Assembly: GCF_013407145.1 (NCBI RefSeq)
Contig: NZ_CP026993.1
Coordinates: 558,001 to 622,000, forward strand
Reading direction: 5' to 3'
Length of the DNA stretch: 64,000 nt
DNA from: Nitrosopumilus cobalaminigenes
GTDB lineage: Archaea > Thermoproteota > Nitrososphaeria > Nitrososphaerales > Nitrosopumilaceae
Shown here: piece by piece, positions 8,270-16,920 of the stretch
How positions within the stretch are numbered: position 1 is the stretch's first letter
How the letters are laid out: every line of letters begins with the position of its first letter
Notes under the pieces: model-generated
Told to the model about the DNA's origin: nothing
What the model saw: the letters and a program-made list of their open reading frames with translations, nothing else
Databases searched by the model: none
Made by a program: the position numbers and the translations under genes

Positions 8270-9409
8270 TTATTGCATTGATATGAGTAAGGGATCTGGC
8301 CTATAAAATTCCCCATGTTCATCAGCCAATTTGTTTAACTCATCCACAATTTTTTTGATTCCTATCTCTTTTGCAGTTTCAAATAATGGTTTTTTGAGAC
8401 CTAACCCTAATTTGGCTGCTTTCTCAATTTCTTCTATATCGCTTGCTCCATTTGAGACAAGCCATGCTGCATTGTTTAGAATATTTGCAACAAGTTGAAT
8501 TGGATCACATTTTTCTGCAAGTTCTTCTGAAAGTGCAACTCGTTCATACTTGTCATCAGAATATTTGTAATATCCTTCTCCTGATTTTTGTCCTAGCTTT
8601 TTTTCATCAAACATTTTTTCTACAAGTGTATGTGGATTGATGACTTTTTTATCTCGTAAATGCATTTCTATTGTTGCTTTATGAATTACATCCATTCCTG
8701 TAAAGTCAGCTAATTCAAAAATACCCATTGGAAATCCGAGTTTGAATTTTACTGCTGAATCAATTTCTTCAAGTGATGCACCTGTTCTATCTTTAACAAA
8801 ACATGCTTCGTGAACCATTGGAATGAATAATCTGTTTATGATGAATCCTGGAACGTCTTTTCTACATAACACTGCTTGTTTGTTTACTGATTTTACATAA
8901 TCTTGGGTTAAATCCGTAATCTCTTGAGCTGTTTTTTCACCTGGAATGACTTCAACTAATTTCATTAATTGTGGAGGATTGAAAAAATGAATTCCGATAA
9001 ATTTCTCAGGACGTGATGTTGTATTTGCAATTTCTGTAATTGGTAATGTACTTGTGTTTGATGCAAAAATGACCTCTGGCCCTGCTGCTTTATCTAATTC
9101 TGCATAAACTGATTTTTTTAAATCCATGATTTCTGGAACTACTTCAATTACCAGTTCTGCATTTTTTACAGCTTCATTCAAATCTACAATTGGTGTAATT
9201 CTGCCAAATATTGCATCTCCTTCTTCTTTTGATATTTTTTCTTTGGAAACTAGTTTGTCTAAACTCCACCTGATCTTCTCCATTGCTTTATCTAAAAATT
9301 CTTGTTTGATATCTCGTAAAACTACATTGTATCCTGCAGTTGCTGAAACCTGAGCAATCCCATGTCCCATAACTCCAGAGCCTAAAACTGTGATATTTTT
9401 TACTGTCAC
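8270..9409 (-). CDS. 3-hydroxyacyl-CoA (3-hydroxybutyryl-CoA) dehydrogenase
   Basis: NAD-dependent oxidation of (S)-3-hydroxybutyryl-CoA to acetoacetyl-CoA. The N-terminal Rossmann fold carries VLGSGVMGHGIAQVSATAGYNVVLRD. The catalytic region has FASNTSTLPI and GIHFFNPPQLMKLVEVIPG with the active-site His, and the C-terminal helical domain carries RLFIPMVHEAC. I prefer the GTG at 9409 (379 residues), because the 13 residues before it precede the canonical start of the fold. The frame itself extends to an ATG at 9448. A second C-terminal 3HCDH-like repeat (GMDVIHK...KKLGQKSGEGYYKY) is present. In ammonia-oxidising archaea this activity belongs to the second half of the hydroxypropionate/hydroxybutyrate CO2-fixation cycle. 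Confidence 0.93.
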   Translation of the reverse strand: MTVKNITVLGSGVMGHGIAQVSATAGYNVVLRDIKQEFLDKAMEKIRWSLDKLVSKEKISKEEGDAIFGRITPIVDLNEAVKNAELVIEVVPEIMDLKKSVYAELDKAAGPEVIFASNTSTLPITEIANTTSRPEKFIGIHFFNPPQLMKLVEVIPGEKTAQEITDLTQDYVKSVNKQAVLCRKDVPGFIINRLFIPMVHEACFVKDRTGASLEEIDSAVKFKLGFPMGIFELADFTGMDVIHKATIEMHLRDKKVINPHTLVEKMFDEKKLGQKSGEGYYKYSDDKYERVALSEELAEKCDPIQLVANILNNAAWLVSNGASDIEEIEKAAKLGLGLKKPLFETAKEIGIKKIVDELNKLADEHGEFYRPDPLLISMQ

Positions 9410-9462
9410 AAATGACAAAAATCGAGTATCCTTTATAATGTATTTCAAAATTTTATGAATTA

Positions 9463-9630
9463 ATGGGTTTATTCAAACGTAAGAAAGATGATGAAAACAA
9501 AACCAAATGTGATGTTTGTGGTACAGAGTTACATGATCCTGAGCGATTGAAAAAACATATGAAAAAAGCACATGGAAATGTACCTGCTAAAAAAATGGAT
9601 CCTAATGCAGGCGATGGCGGTACTTGGTAA
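9463..9630 (+). CDS. small single C2H2 zinc-finger protein (55 aa)
   Basis: A short frame from the ATG at 9463 gives 55 residues: MGLFKRKKDD, then one classical finger CDVCGTELHDPERLKKHMKKAH (CxxC...HxxxxH), and a Gly-rich tail ending GDGGTW. It is divergent from the hydroxyacyl-CoA dehydrogenase. The next gene starts at the base after its stop, which suggests translational coupling. The motif is unambiguous; the partner is unknown. Confidence 0.85.
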   Translation: MGLFKRKKDDENKTKCDVCGTELHDPERLKKHMKKAHGNVPAKKMDPNAGDGGTW

Positions 9631-9909
9631 TTGGAACTTAGCTCTAGCCAAAAAACTAGTCTTGTTTTTGTTGGTGCTTTTCTAACTGCTGGAATTGTTT
9701 TATCTACCATTGTTTTCCCTTTTTGGAATCTTATTCGTGAAGATGTCTATGAAGAGGTAACAATTTTGACAAACGATGAAGGAGTTTGCTATGTTGAAAC
9801 TAAAGACACTGTTCCAAAAATTATCGAGGATTGTACTTTAAATTCCGGAGATGTAGCTATGATCAAATTTGGTGAAGGTCTTGCATGGGCTACGATTGTA
9901 GAACCATAA
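9631..9909 (+). CDS. hypothetical single-TM protein
   Basis: A 92-residue protein with one membrane helix (about residues 9-32) and a beta-rich domain of about 60 residues. The domain contains two cysteines that could form a disulfide (EGVCYVETKD...IIEDCTLNSGD), so it is probably outside the membrane. It starts with TTG directly after the stop of the zinc-finger gene, so the two are likely one transcript. No family is recognised. Confidence 0.7.
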   Translation: MELSSSQKTSLVFVGAFLTAGIVLSTIVFPFWNLIREDVYEEVTILTNDEGVCYVETKDTVPKIIEDCTLNSGDVAMIKFGEGLAWATIVEP

Positions 9910-9947
9910 TAGATGATTTAATATTTTAATACATTTTATAATTAATC

Positions 9948-10355
9948 ATGGATTGCATCTTTTGCAAAATTATCTCTGGTGATATAAAAACCAAATTTCT
10001 AAAAGAAACTAGATTATCTGTTTCATTTCTTGATGCTTTTCCTCTTGCAACAGGACACGTTCTTGTAATTCCAAAAAACCACCACAAAAAAATTCAAGAT
10101 ATGAGTGTTGAGGAAAACACTGATTTGTTTTCATTGGTGCATGAAATGATATCCAATGTTGATAAAATCACTGGTTCAACTTTAGTTGCAATTCATAATG
10201 GTGAGGATGCTGGTCAAGAAATTCCTCATGTTCATGTACATTTAGTTCCGAGAAGTAAAAATGATTCTGCTGGAGCAATACATAGCATGTTTAGTTCACC
10301 TGTAAACTTGTCTGTATCTGAAATGGATGAATTGTATGATACATTAAAAATCTAG
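9948..10355 (+). CDS. HIT family nucleotide hydrolase/transferase
   Basis: Histidine-triad protein (Hint/Fhit superfamily) that hydrolyses or transfers nucleoside monophosphates. The N-terminus [13 protein letters not shown] contains the CxxC pair typical of Hint-like members. The triad [11 protein letters not shown] (H-x-H-x-H, about residues 97-103) carries the nucleophilic His. The length of 135 residues is normal. An AT-rich promoter (TTTAATATTTTAATAC) lies in the 38-bp gap upstream. Its 3' end overlaps the convergent J-domain/ferredoxin gene by 4 bp. Confidence 0.95.
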   Translation: MDCIFCKIISGDIKTKFLKETRLSVSFLDAFPLATGHVLVIPKNHHKKIQDMSVEENTDLFSLVHEMISNVDKITGSTLVAIHNGEDAGQEIPHVHVHLVPRSKNDSAGAIHSMFSSPVNLSVSEMDELYDTLKI

Positions 10356-11068
10356 TATGGGAATAATCTTTCTTTTGTATCTATATTCTCTACTCTAATT
10401 GCTTTTGTTGGACATGTTTCTGCAGCATTCATTATTTTGTTAACCCCTGCTCCTTTTTGATTAATTACTGATGATTTGGGATTTGATTTGCTAGATTTGT
10501 TTATTTCAAAAACCTCTGGTGCGATAGTTTCACAACTACAACAACCAATACACAAACTTTTGTCAACATCTACAAATAGATCTGGTTGTTTTTTTGGCTC
10601 TTGTGCTTTTTCATATTCTCCATTTCGTCCATCTGGACGAACTCTTGCATTGTAATCCTCCCAAAATTTTTTCTCATATTCTTTCCAAAAATCAGGGTCC
10701 CCTTCTTCAAATTCACGTGTATATTTGCCCCAATCTTGTTCTGGTATGCTTCCATCATCTGGTGCTCCCCATTGTGGTTTTCTTTTAAAATTACTTTCTG
10801 GCTTTTTTTGTGTTTTAGTTGCATTTTGGTAAGGTGATTGATGTTGATTGTGATTTTTCTTTAGATGATTATATGCTTCAGTAATTTTCTTGAATTCTTC
10901 ACCTTCTCTTTTGTTTTGATTTTTGTCTGGGTGTAATTCTAGTGCTAGTTTTCTGTATGCGCCTTTTATTTCCTCCTGAGATGAACTTGAATCTACGTTG
11001 AGTACCCGTAATGCTTGGTAAGTATTCACTAGCATTAGAGATTTGTCATATGTTAAAAATAATTGCAT
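10352..11068 (-). CDS. J-domain protein fused to a 4Fe-4S ferredoxin
   Basis: A 238-residue fusion. Residues about 15-72 form a J domain ([20 protein letters not shown], then the HPD tripeptide in LELHPDKN) that would stimulate an Hsp70 (DnaK). A charged linker with aromatic [20 protein letters not shown] follows. The last 70 residues are a single-cluster ferredoxin ([17 protein letters not shown], then ETCPTKAI), so C-x2-C-x2-C...CP can hold one 4Fe-4S. Initiation may be at 11068 or at the internal ATG at 11035, which still leaves the J domain whole. The fusion suggests a chaperone for iron-sulfur assembly or a redox-sensing co-chaperone. That role is inference. Confidence 0.92.
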   Translation of the reverse strand: MQLFLTYDKSLMLVNTYQALRVLNVDSSSSQEEIKGAYRKLALELHPDKNQNKREGEEFKKITEAYNHLKKNHNQHQSPYQNATKTQKKPESNFKRKPQWGAPDDGSIPEQDWGKYTREFEEGDPDFWKEYEKKFWEDYNARVRPDGRNGEYEKAQEPKKQPDLFVDVDKSLCIGCCSCETIAPEVFEINKSSKSNPKSSVINQKGAGVNKIMNAAETCPTKAIRVENIDTKERLFPY

Positions 11069-11088
11069 CTGATTTTGAGTTTATTTGA

Positions 11089-11451
11089 TTATTCTAGTAT
11101 GGTTTCATCATCTGCTTTCCATGCTGGTTCTACAATACACAAAAATCTCAAATCCACATCTCCTGTGTTTTCAATATGTTGTTTAGAATTTGGTGGAACA
11201 TATGCTGAATCATTTTTTCCTAGAAAATGTACTTCTTCGTTTATTGTGAGATTGCCTGTGCCTTCCAAAATATAATATATTTCAGACGATTTTATTTGAT
11301 GAAGTTTTGATTTTTTTCCAGGCTCCAGTGTAAATTGTGCTAAACTATAGTTAATCCCATTTAGGGTGTTATGTGGATGAAAATATTGTTTAATTTTAGT
11401 ACCTTCATCACCATCAATAGAATCTATTTCAGAATTTTTTCGTAATGACAT
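11089..11451 (-). CDS. cupin domain protein
   Basis: A 120-residue single cupin. The two cupin motifs are visible as FTLEPGKKSKLHQIKSSEIYYILEGTG and DSAYVPPNSKQHIENTGD, with His residues that could bind a metal. The first motif has H and E, as in metal-binding cupins. It starts 6 bp after the stop of a second, distinct cupin upstream, forming a small operon with it and the SHOCT protein. The substrate is unknown. Confidence 0.85.
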   Translation of the reverse strand: MSLRKNSEIDSIDGDEGTKIKQYFHPHNTLNGINYSLAQFTLEPGKKSKLHQIKSSEIYYILEGTGNLTINEEVHFLGKNDSAYVPPNSKQHIENTGDVDLRFLCIVEPAWKADDETILE

Positions 11452-11456
11452 CTTTT

Positions 11457-11912
11457 CTAAATGATTTTTGAAACTATTGTTTTAAAATCAGATTCATACC
11501 ATTCTGTTTTGTAAACTGCCTTTTTTCTTGGCAGAATATTTATTGCAATATGTGAAAATTCTTTTTTCTTGTCTACAGAACCGTGCGTGTGAAGGGTTTT
11601 TGCTGGAATGTGTACAATGTCTCCTTCATTGAGGCTAATTTTTTCAATTTTTTTAATTTTGAAATTATTTTTACTCGTGCCATATTTTCTAAAAATCTCT
11701 AAACTTCCTTTTCCCTTCACTCCGATTAATACTTGATTTCCGTTATGTTGATGAAGTTTTGTTCTGGATCCTTTTTCAAAATGAACGTGATAGATGTCTT
11801 GATCTTTTGCTTTTATTTTCTCTGAAAGAACTTTCATCCATGTCTTACCTGTAAACCAATCATGATTTACGTTTCTCTTATCTCCTGTACCTGAAATATT
11901 GGATTTGTTCAT
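11457..11912 (-). CDS. cupin-like protein
   Basis: A 151-residue cupin. HFEKGSRTKLHQHNGNQVLIGVKG is motif 1 (with H-x-H) and EGDIVHIPAKTLHTHGSVDKK is motif 2. I chose the ATG at 11912, which begins 1 nt after the stop of the upstream SHOCT gene; the frame itself extends to 11927. The N-terminal 35 residues (RNVNHDWFTGKTWMKVLSEK) resemble the carboxymuconolactone-decarboxylase-associated cupins often annotated as quercetin-dioxygenase-like. No enzymatic activity can be fixed from sequence. Confidence 0.85.
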   Translation of the reverse strand: MNKSNISGTGDKRNVNHDWFTGKTWMKVLSEKIKAKDQDIYHVHFEKGSRTKLHQHNGNQVLIGVKGKGSLEIFRKYGTSKNNFKIKKIEKISLNEGDIVHIPAKTLHTHGSVDKKKEFSHIAINILPRKKAVYKTEWYESDFKTIVSKII

Positions 11913-11913
11913 T

Positions 11914-12279
11914 TTAAATCCTAGCAAGTATTTTCTTTTTCTTCTCTTGAAATTCTTTTTCAGTTATAACTCCTGCTTTTCGTAGTTTTCCAAGTTTCTC
12001 AAGTGTTGCTAAATCTTCTTCTTTTTTACTTGTCGCATTTTTTGCAACAGCAATTCCATCGTTAATTTTTTTAACTCCTCTTGATTTTATTTGCTCTTTT
12101 TCTTTTAATGCTTTTTTAGTCAACTCTTCGCTAGTTTTTTTTGCTTGAGATGCTGCCATTTCACCAAATTCCACTGCGTCTTCTAGTGCTTCGTCCGCTT
12201 TTTTGATTCCTTCATCAATTGCTTTGTCTGCTTTTTTTAGAAATCTCTCAATGTATCCTGCTTTCTTTTTTCCTGCCAT
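11914..12279 (-). CDS. SHOCT-domain coiled-coil protein
   Basis: A 121-residue Lys/Glu/Ala-rich protein. About 85 residues of helix (KADKAIDEGIKKADEALEDA) precede a C-terminal SHOCT (short C-terminal) domain, LEKLGKLRKAGVITEKEFQE, which usually mediates oligomerisation. It is the first gene of a three-gene minus-strand operon with two cupins. No membrane segment is present. Confidence 0.8.
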   Translation of the reverse strand: MAGKKKAGYIERFLKKADKAIDEGIKKADEALEDAVEFGEMAASQAKKTSEELTKKALKEKEQIKSRGVKKINDGIAVAKNATSKKEEDLATLEKLGKLRKAGVITEKEFQEKKKKILARI

Positions 12280-12356
12280 ACTATCTTTACTGGTTTCTAT
12301 TATTTAATTCCTAGTCGAATTGATTTAATAGATAGAATTGCGTAATCAGAATAGTT

Positions 12357-13064
12357 TTGGTTCAATCTTCTTATGATGTAAAGACTATAGTCCTGAGAAA
12401 AAATATTAATGAATCTGAGGCAATGCGTATTGTTGAAGAAAAGAAGACAAGTCCTTTCAAATCTTTACTTTCTCGTCCAAAAAAAGAAGATGTTCATGTA
12501 CATTCTCTAAAATTATACTATGAATGCATTCTAATGGTTTCAGGAAAATATGTTGCAGACTATTTTAGAAAAGCAACCCATTCAATTTCGGTTGATTCTA
12601 ACGTATCTGAAGTTTTGTTGGGAGATGGATTATTTCCAGTACGCTCAAAATCAAGTATTACCAAGGCTTTTGTTGGAAAACGAGGAAAAAATAAAATTGA
12701 TTTCAAATTAGATGAGCATGTATTTGTTGAAGAAGAGGATGAATTAACCTTTGATCATCATGGCAGGGATATTAAATTTCCATTTAAAATTAATTCAAAG
12801 ACTGTTGAAAATTATCCAAAACAATTACTAGACAAAAATGAGTCAAATGTAAAAAAACCTGAGATGACTTATGATGCTGCAATTGATAAACTAAAAACTC
12901 AACTAAAAAAACCAATGGAGACAGACGTTAAAAACCTCAATGAGGAATTTACATTACGTGAAATTTCTGAAATTTATATTCCTATTTTTGAAGCAAGGCT
13001 AATTGGTCCAAAAAAGAAAGTTGGAATTATTAGGATTGATTCAGTACGCAAGAAAATACTTTAG
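12357..13064 (+). CDS. hypothetical conserved protein
   Basis: A 235-residue soluble protein with no recognised domain. The N-terminal half (ESEAMRIVEEKKTSPFKSLLSRPKK) precedes a beta-rich central part including HVHSLKLYYECILMVSGKY. The C-terminal part has TLREISEIYIPIFEARLIGP. It starts with TTG, and no ATG is available upstream in frame. The repeated pattern of a Tyr-rich strand followed by a long hairpin resembles proteins that process or carry ligands, but nothing definite can be said. The frame is long and clean. Confidence 0.75.
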   Translation: MVQSSYDVKTIVLRKNINESEAMRIVEEKKTSPFKSLLSRPKKEDVHVHSLKLYYECILMVSGKYVADYFRKATHSISVDSNVSEVLLGDGLFPVRSKSSITKAFVGKRGKNKIDFKLDEHVFVEEEDELTFDHHGRDIKFPFKINSKTVENYPKQLLDKNESNVKKPEMTYDAAIDKLKTQLKKPMETDVKNLNEEFTLREISEIYIPIFEARLIGPKKKVGIIRIDSVRKKIL

Positions 13065-13078
13065 TTTAATATTTTATG

Positions 13079-13420
13079 TTAATTTTTGCTTTCTTTTATT
13101 GCAGCTAAAATCCCTTGTTGAAACTGAAATCTTCTTCGTGCAATAATTTTGTTTATTTCGTCAATTTGACATTTGGATGGGAATTGATCATATACTTTTT
13201 GAAACGATTGAATGTAGTTTGTTTCACACATGCCTACTAGAAATCCTTCCAAAAATCCTTCCAATTCTGGAGTATTCCAATATTTTAAAAATTGGTCTTC
13301 CTTATTTTTTAAGTAGTCTGGTATAGTTTTTGCAACTAGATTTAAATCTGTTTCAATTCTATTTTTGAATTTTTCTGGTAACATAGAAATCTCTTTTATC
13401 GAAAGTGTGTTATTCATCAA
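13079..13420 (-). CDS. hypothetical helical protein
   Basis: A 113-residue predicted all-helical protein (LPEKFKNRIETDLNLVAKTI; IDEINKIIARRRFQFQQG). It lies convergent with the 12357 gene and divergent from the GNAT gene. No family is recognised, and there are no membrane or signal segments. Confidence 0.65.
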   Translation of the reverse strand: MMNNTLSIKEISMLPEKFKNRIETDLNLVAKTIPDYLKNKEDQFLKYWNTPELEGFLEGFLVGMCETNYIQSFQKVYDQFPSKCQIDEINKIIARRRFQFQQGILAAIKESKN

Positions 13421-13497
13421 TGTCCTATTGAGTTTTTAATTAATATAATTTTTCTACTCATAGGATCTTTTTTATTCAATTTCAGTTATAGTTTGTC

Positions 13498-14133
13498 ATG
13501 TCTGATGAAATCATTATCAGAAATACGACAAAAAATGATGCTTCCTCAATAGTAAAATTGCAAAATGAAACATTTTTTGATTTACCTGAACATGCAAGAT
13601 GGAAAAAAGAACATATCTTTGCACATGTAGATAAATTTCCTCAGGGTCAATTTTGTGCAATTTCAAATAATGAAATTGTAGGTTCTTGTAGTAGTTTTCT
13701 AACTCTAAGATCTATTATTTTAAAACCTCATACGTGGATTGAGGCTTGTGGTGATTTTTATTTTAAAAATCACATTGTATCTGGTGATATCCTTTATGAT
13801 GCTGATATCTCAGTTCATCCTGATTTCCAACGAATGGGAATTGCAAATTCTATGAATGACGCGAGAAAAATGTTGGTATCTAAATTATCTATTCGGAGTT
13901 TTTTTTCAGGGAGCCGTTTATCAAATTATGGGAAGTACAGTGATCAATTTACTCCTGATGAATACGCTCAAAAAGTTATTGATAATAGCATAAGTGATCG
14001 TGTTCTATCTTTTCATTTATCTTGTGATTTTAAATTTGTAAAACTTTTGCCAAATTACCTTGATGATCTAAATTCTAAAAATAATGGTGTTTTAGTTGAA
14101 TGGATTAATCCTAATTATAAAAACAATCCTTAA
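13498..14133 (+). CDS. GNAT family N-acetyltransferase
   Basis: Transfers an acyl group from acyl-CoA to an amine. The 211-residue protein begins IIIRNTTKNDASSIVKLQNE, the first strand and helix of the GNAT fold. The CoA-binding motif A appears as ADISVHPDFQRMGIANSMNDARKMLV (V-x-P-x-x-Q/R-x-x-G-I/A pattern). The length is larger than minimal GNATs because of a C-terminal extension. The acceptor substrate is unknown. The stop overlaps the convergent regulator gene by 4 bp. Confidence 0.9.
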   Translation: MSDEIIIRNTTKNDASSIVKLQNETFFDLPEHARWKKEHIFAHVDKFPQGQFCAISNNEIVGSCSSFLTLRSIILKPHTWIEACGDFYFKNHIVSGDILYDADISVHPDFQRMGIANSMNDARKMLVSKLSIRSFFSGSRLSNYGKYSDQFTPDEYAQKVIDNSISDRVLSFHLSCDFKFVKLLPNYLDDLNSKNNGVLVEWINPNYKNNP

Positions 14134-14933
14134 TTTATAATATCTTCTCGAAATCTCTTTCCTTCAAATAAACAATATCTGAAATAATCTAAGCACCATT
14201 GATGAAAATTCTCATCAGAACTGTAAAACCCTTTACTAAGATCTATTTCCCCGTTTGTAAAAGGAAAACAAACCACTGCTTGTTTTTCATTCATTGTGAT
14301 GCTGATTTTTGTATTTTTAGTCATTTTCTTTTCTAAAGTGTCGTTTTTGATATATTTGTCAAAATCATATTTTTTTAATATTTTTTTTCTGTCTTTAGGT
14401 ACAATTACATTTTCTGAAAATATACTTTTTATTTTAATATTTTTTTTTAATTTTGTTTCAATAATGTCCATCATTTCAATAGAATATGGAGCATCGATTA
14501 AAATATTGTAAATATATTCTTCAGATTCTCTATAAATGGAATCCCACTTTTCAATAATTCTAGAATATCCGTTAATTGAATTACTGTTGTTTAGAGCTCC
14601 AATTCGCTGAATGAACTTTAATGGTAAATTTCCAAAATCGTGCTCTTTAAAATATCTCTCATTTTTTGAAATAAATCCTATTGATGGTGTTTGCATACAT
14701 ATCATTTTTCCAAATGTGGATAAACTGTATAGTCTGTCTTGTTGCTTATCAATTAACCCTGTTTTCTCTAATCTGCCAAAATTTCTTGACACTTCTTGAA
14801 TTGTGGCCTCTAATTGTTTTGCAATTTCACTAATTGATGATTGTTTTTTAAATAGGGCATAAATTATTTCTAATCTTTGGGTACTTGCCAATTCTAAAAA
14901 ATATTTGGCAGTTAGTTCTTCATTTTCACTCAT
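14130..14933 (-). CDS. ArsR-like/FilR1-type winged-helix regulator
   Basis: A 267-residue transcriptional regulator. Residues 5-75 form a winged helix (ELASTQRLEIIYALFKKQSS, then SEIAKQLEATIQEVSRNFGR as the recognition part). The C-terminal about 170 residues match the FilR1 (methanogenesis regulator-like) domain found with such HTHs in archaea: YIYNILIDAPYSIEMMDIIE, IFSENVIVPKDRKK and a final CLFEGKRFREDI. It is probably a ligand- or signal-sensing repressor. The neighbours give no hint of its target. Confidence 0.85.
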   Translation of the reverse strand: MSENEELTAKYFLELASTQRLEIIYALFKKQSSISEIAKQLEATIQEVSRNFGRLEKTGLIDKQQDRLYSLSTFGKMICMQTPSIGFISKNERYFKEHDFGNLPLKFIQRIGALNNSNSINGYSRIIEKWDSIYRESEEYIYNILIDAPYSIEMMDIIETKLKKNIKIKSIFSENVIVPKDRKKILKKYDFDKYIKNDTLEKKMTKNTKISITMNEKQAVVCFPFTNGEIDLSKGFYSSDENFHQWCLDYFRYCLFEGKRFREDIIN

Positions 14934-14987
14934 GCGATTTTCTTAGGAATCTTCTTCCATAAAAATAAAAAAAGAAACATTGTAATT

Positions 14988-15263
14988 TTAGATTTTTACT
15001 GCTTTTGTACCTTTATTGATTACAATGTATCCATGATACTCTTTTGGTTTTCTTGCTTTTGGGGCATCACTCATTTTAAATGACTTTGTACCCTTGACAG
15101 ACAAAACCATTAGATCTCCTGCCAATTCTAATCTTTCAAGTTCTTCAGTCTTGAATGATTCTCCATTCCAACTGAGAGGGTCTGGTGTTGGACCAATGAG
15201 AACATCAGTTCCTTTGCCTACACTTCGCCTCACACTTGTTGGTTCGATATGTGTTGTAGCCAT
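14988..15263 (-). CDS. hypothetical small conserved protein
   Basis: A 91-residue soluble protein. It has an N-terminal extended stretch (SVRRSVGKGTDVLIGPTPDP) and a beta-rich core (GDLMVLSVKGTKSFKMSD, YHGYIVINKG) suggesting a small barrel. No named family is recognised. It stands alone, with an AT-rich region and repeated TTGATTAGTAA on its upstream side. Confidence 0.7.
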   Translation of the reverse strand: MATTHIEPTSVRRSVGKGTDVLIGPTPDPLSWNGESFKTEELERLELAGDLMVLSVKGTKSFKMSDAPKARKPKEYHGYIVINKGTKAVKI

Positions 15264-15412
15264 ACACTAGATGTGGTAAAATCCTTCATATGATCTGCTG
15301 AGCTCTATTGTTGATTAGTAAGCTTTGATTAGTAATTGCATCTTTTGGTGACTACATTCACTATGTTTTTTGAAATTCTTTATTAAGATAATATTTTAAT
15401 GATATTTTATCC
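15264..15412. other. intergenic region with a short direct repeat
   Basis: This 149-bp gap holds no coding frame that I trust. It contains TTGATTAGTAA twice in close succession (about 15311-15336). The AT-rich end (AATATTTTAATG, about 15390) is a likely TATA region for the seven-TM gene that starts with TTG at 15413. Confidence 0.5.
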
Positions 15413-16267
15413 TTGTCTGAAACTTCTATTAAAAAACCCTCTGGTAAAATCAACTATCTTTTTTTGATTAGCTTGTTTGTAGGGATTATTATTTATGGAT
15501 ATTACAATTCTATTGAACCTGACATAGATGCTGAAATTGATCTTTTTGAATGGCTTTTGTTGGCTGTTCATGTTGTTGCAACTACGATGGCTTTTATCAT
15601 TGCAAAACAATTTTGGCATACTGGTCAAAAAGTTCTTCAAAATGCATATTTGGCTTTGGCCATTGGTATGTTGGGTAATCTTTTAGGTTGGGCTGGTTGG
15701 TTTTCTCTTGAAACTATGGGGGTTGAGAATCCCTATCCTGCTCCAAATGATCTTGGCTTTTTAGTTTGGCATGCTGGTGCATTAATTCACTTACGTTTAA
15801 CAACACATAGATTTCAACCAAAACTTACGATAAAACAATTGTTTGTGTTATTTGTCATACCAACTTTTTTCCTTGTCTTCTATATCATGTCGTATAGTGG
15901 CGAAGCAATTTTTGTTGATGAAGAACATGGTTTTCAATTTAAGCCTGATAAAATCTATATTGAATTTTATGATGAATGTAATGAATTATGTTTCTATACT
16001 TCTATTACTTTTGTTTTTCTTAATCCTCTCATGCTTTCATATGCCTTAGTAGGATTTTCAGTTTTTAGAAAAGGCATTCTAGGTCCTGCTTGGATGTTGT
16101 TAATTATAGGAATTGGGTTGACCATATTTGCAGATATTCCATATTATTTCATGGAGCTTTATGGTGGTTTTGATAGAACTCATTGGTATACCATGTTTTA
16201 TTTTGTCAGTCCATTAATCATAACTTATGCATTGTACAAACATAGAGATTTAATTCATTCTGAATAA
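15413..16267 (+). CDS. seven-TM integral membrane protein
   Basis: A 284-residue protein with seven predicted membrane helices (about residues 10-30, 43-62, 72-94, 123-146, 184-210, 220-242 and 254-272). It has short loops and no large soluble domain. The first helix follows a short, basic N-terminus. The family is unknown to me. The helix count recalls 7TM receptors or rhodopsin-like proteins, but no retinal-binding Lys motif or other diagnostic signature is visible, so this is not claimed. The start is TTG. It is monocistronic. Confidence 0.75.
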   Translation: MSETSIKKPSGKINYLFLISLFVGIIIYGYYNSIEPDIDAEIDLFEWLLLAVHVVATTMAFIIAKQFWHTGQKVLQNAYLALAIGMLGNLLGWAGWFSLETMGVENPYPAPNDLGFLVWHAGALIHLRLTTHRFQPKLTIKQLFVLFVIPTFFLVFYIMSYSGEAIFVDEEHGFQFKPDKIYIEFYDECNELCFYTSITFVFLNPLMLSYALVGFSVFRKGILGPAWMLLIIGIGLTIFADIPYYFMELYGGFDRTHWYTMFYFVSPLIITYALYKHRDLIHSE

Positions 16268-16347
16268 TTCTTTATAGATCTTTAAATAACATGTGAATTT
16301 AAAGCCATATGAAAATATGACAATGTATAATATTTTCAAGAATATGG

Positions 16348-16920
16348 GTGTGGGGGAAATTGGAGAAAAAATTATCGAAGAACGATAATTTCAGCTATCA
16401 GTCATTGTGCTCCACGTGTACAGAGTCCTGTTGCTATAGTGTTGACTGTCCTCCATTATTTCCAAATGATTTAAAAAAATTAGATAAGATTGGAAAGAAT
16501 AATGGTGATTATGTCCAAATTCTAAAATTAAATGAAACTCAGCAATTAAAACAAATTAAAAGAAAACCAAATACAAATGAATGTGTTTTTTTTGATAAAG
16601 AAAAAAATGGTTGTGGCATTTATGAACATAGGCCTCTTGACTGTGAAATATACCCATTTGATATAGATGTAATTGATGGAGTGGCTTGGTGGGTGGTATA
16701 TTCTTGTAATCCTCACTCTGATTGGAAATGGGCAGAATCATACTTGGAAAAATTTGAATGCCGATCAGAACTAATTGAATTGTTAAATTGTTCTGATATT
16801 TACCAAACATATCTTGCTATGGGATTTACTGATAAATCTAAACCAAAAATAACTATTCGTAAAGTAAAACTTCCGACTAACTTATTGAATACTCATTTAA
16901 ATAATAAAAAAATAAAATGA
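16348..16920 (+). CDS. YkgJ-type cysteine-cluster protein
   Basis: A 190-residue protein of the CxxxCxxxC zinc/iron-binding (YkgJ, UPF0153-like) family. Cysteine clusters are CSTCTESCCYSVDCPP near the N-terminus, then CVFFDKEKNGCGIYEHRPLDC, then a later C. The HRPLDC part with its spaced cysteines is the family hallmark. The GTG at 16348 is the likely start, because the ATG just upstream is out of frame and quickly stopped. Its last codons overlap the desaturase start (ATGA), giving a translationally coupled operon 16348-18484. Confidence 0.85.
   Translation: MWGKLEKKLSKNDNFSYQSLCSTCTESCCYSVDCPPLFPNDLKKLDKIGKNNGDYVQILKLNETQQLKQIKRKPNTNECVFFDKEKNGCGIYEHRPLDCEIYPFDIDVIDGVAWWVVYSCNPHSDWKWAESYLEKFECRSELIELLNCSDIYQTYLAMGFTDKSKPKITIRKVKLPTNLLNTHLNNKKIK

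Noticed and set aside
10921-10960. CTAGTGCTAG near 10940, similar to the TTAGCACTAG element
   Set aside because: It lies inside the J-domain coding region, away from any promoter, and is explained by the codons there.
15413-16267. Microbial rhodopsin
   Set aside because: Seven helices are predicted, but no retinal-binding Lys motif in helix seven or proton-donor/acceptor pattern is visible.
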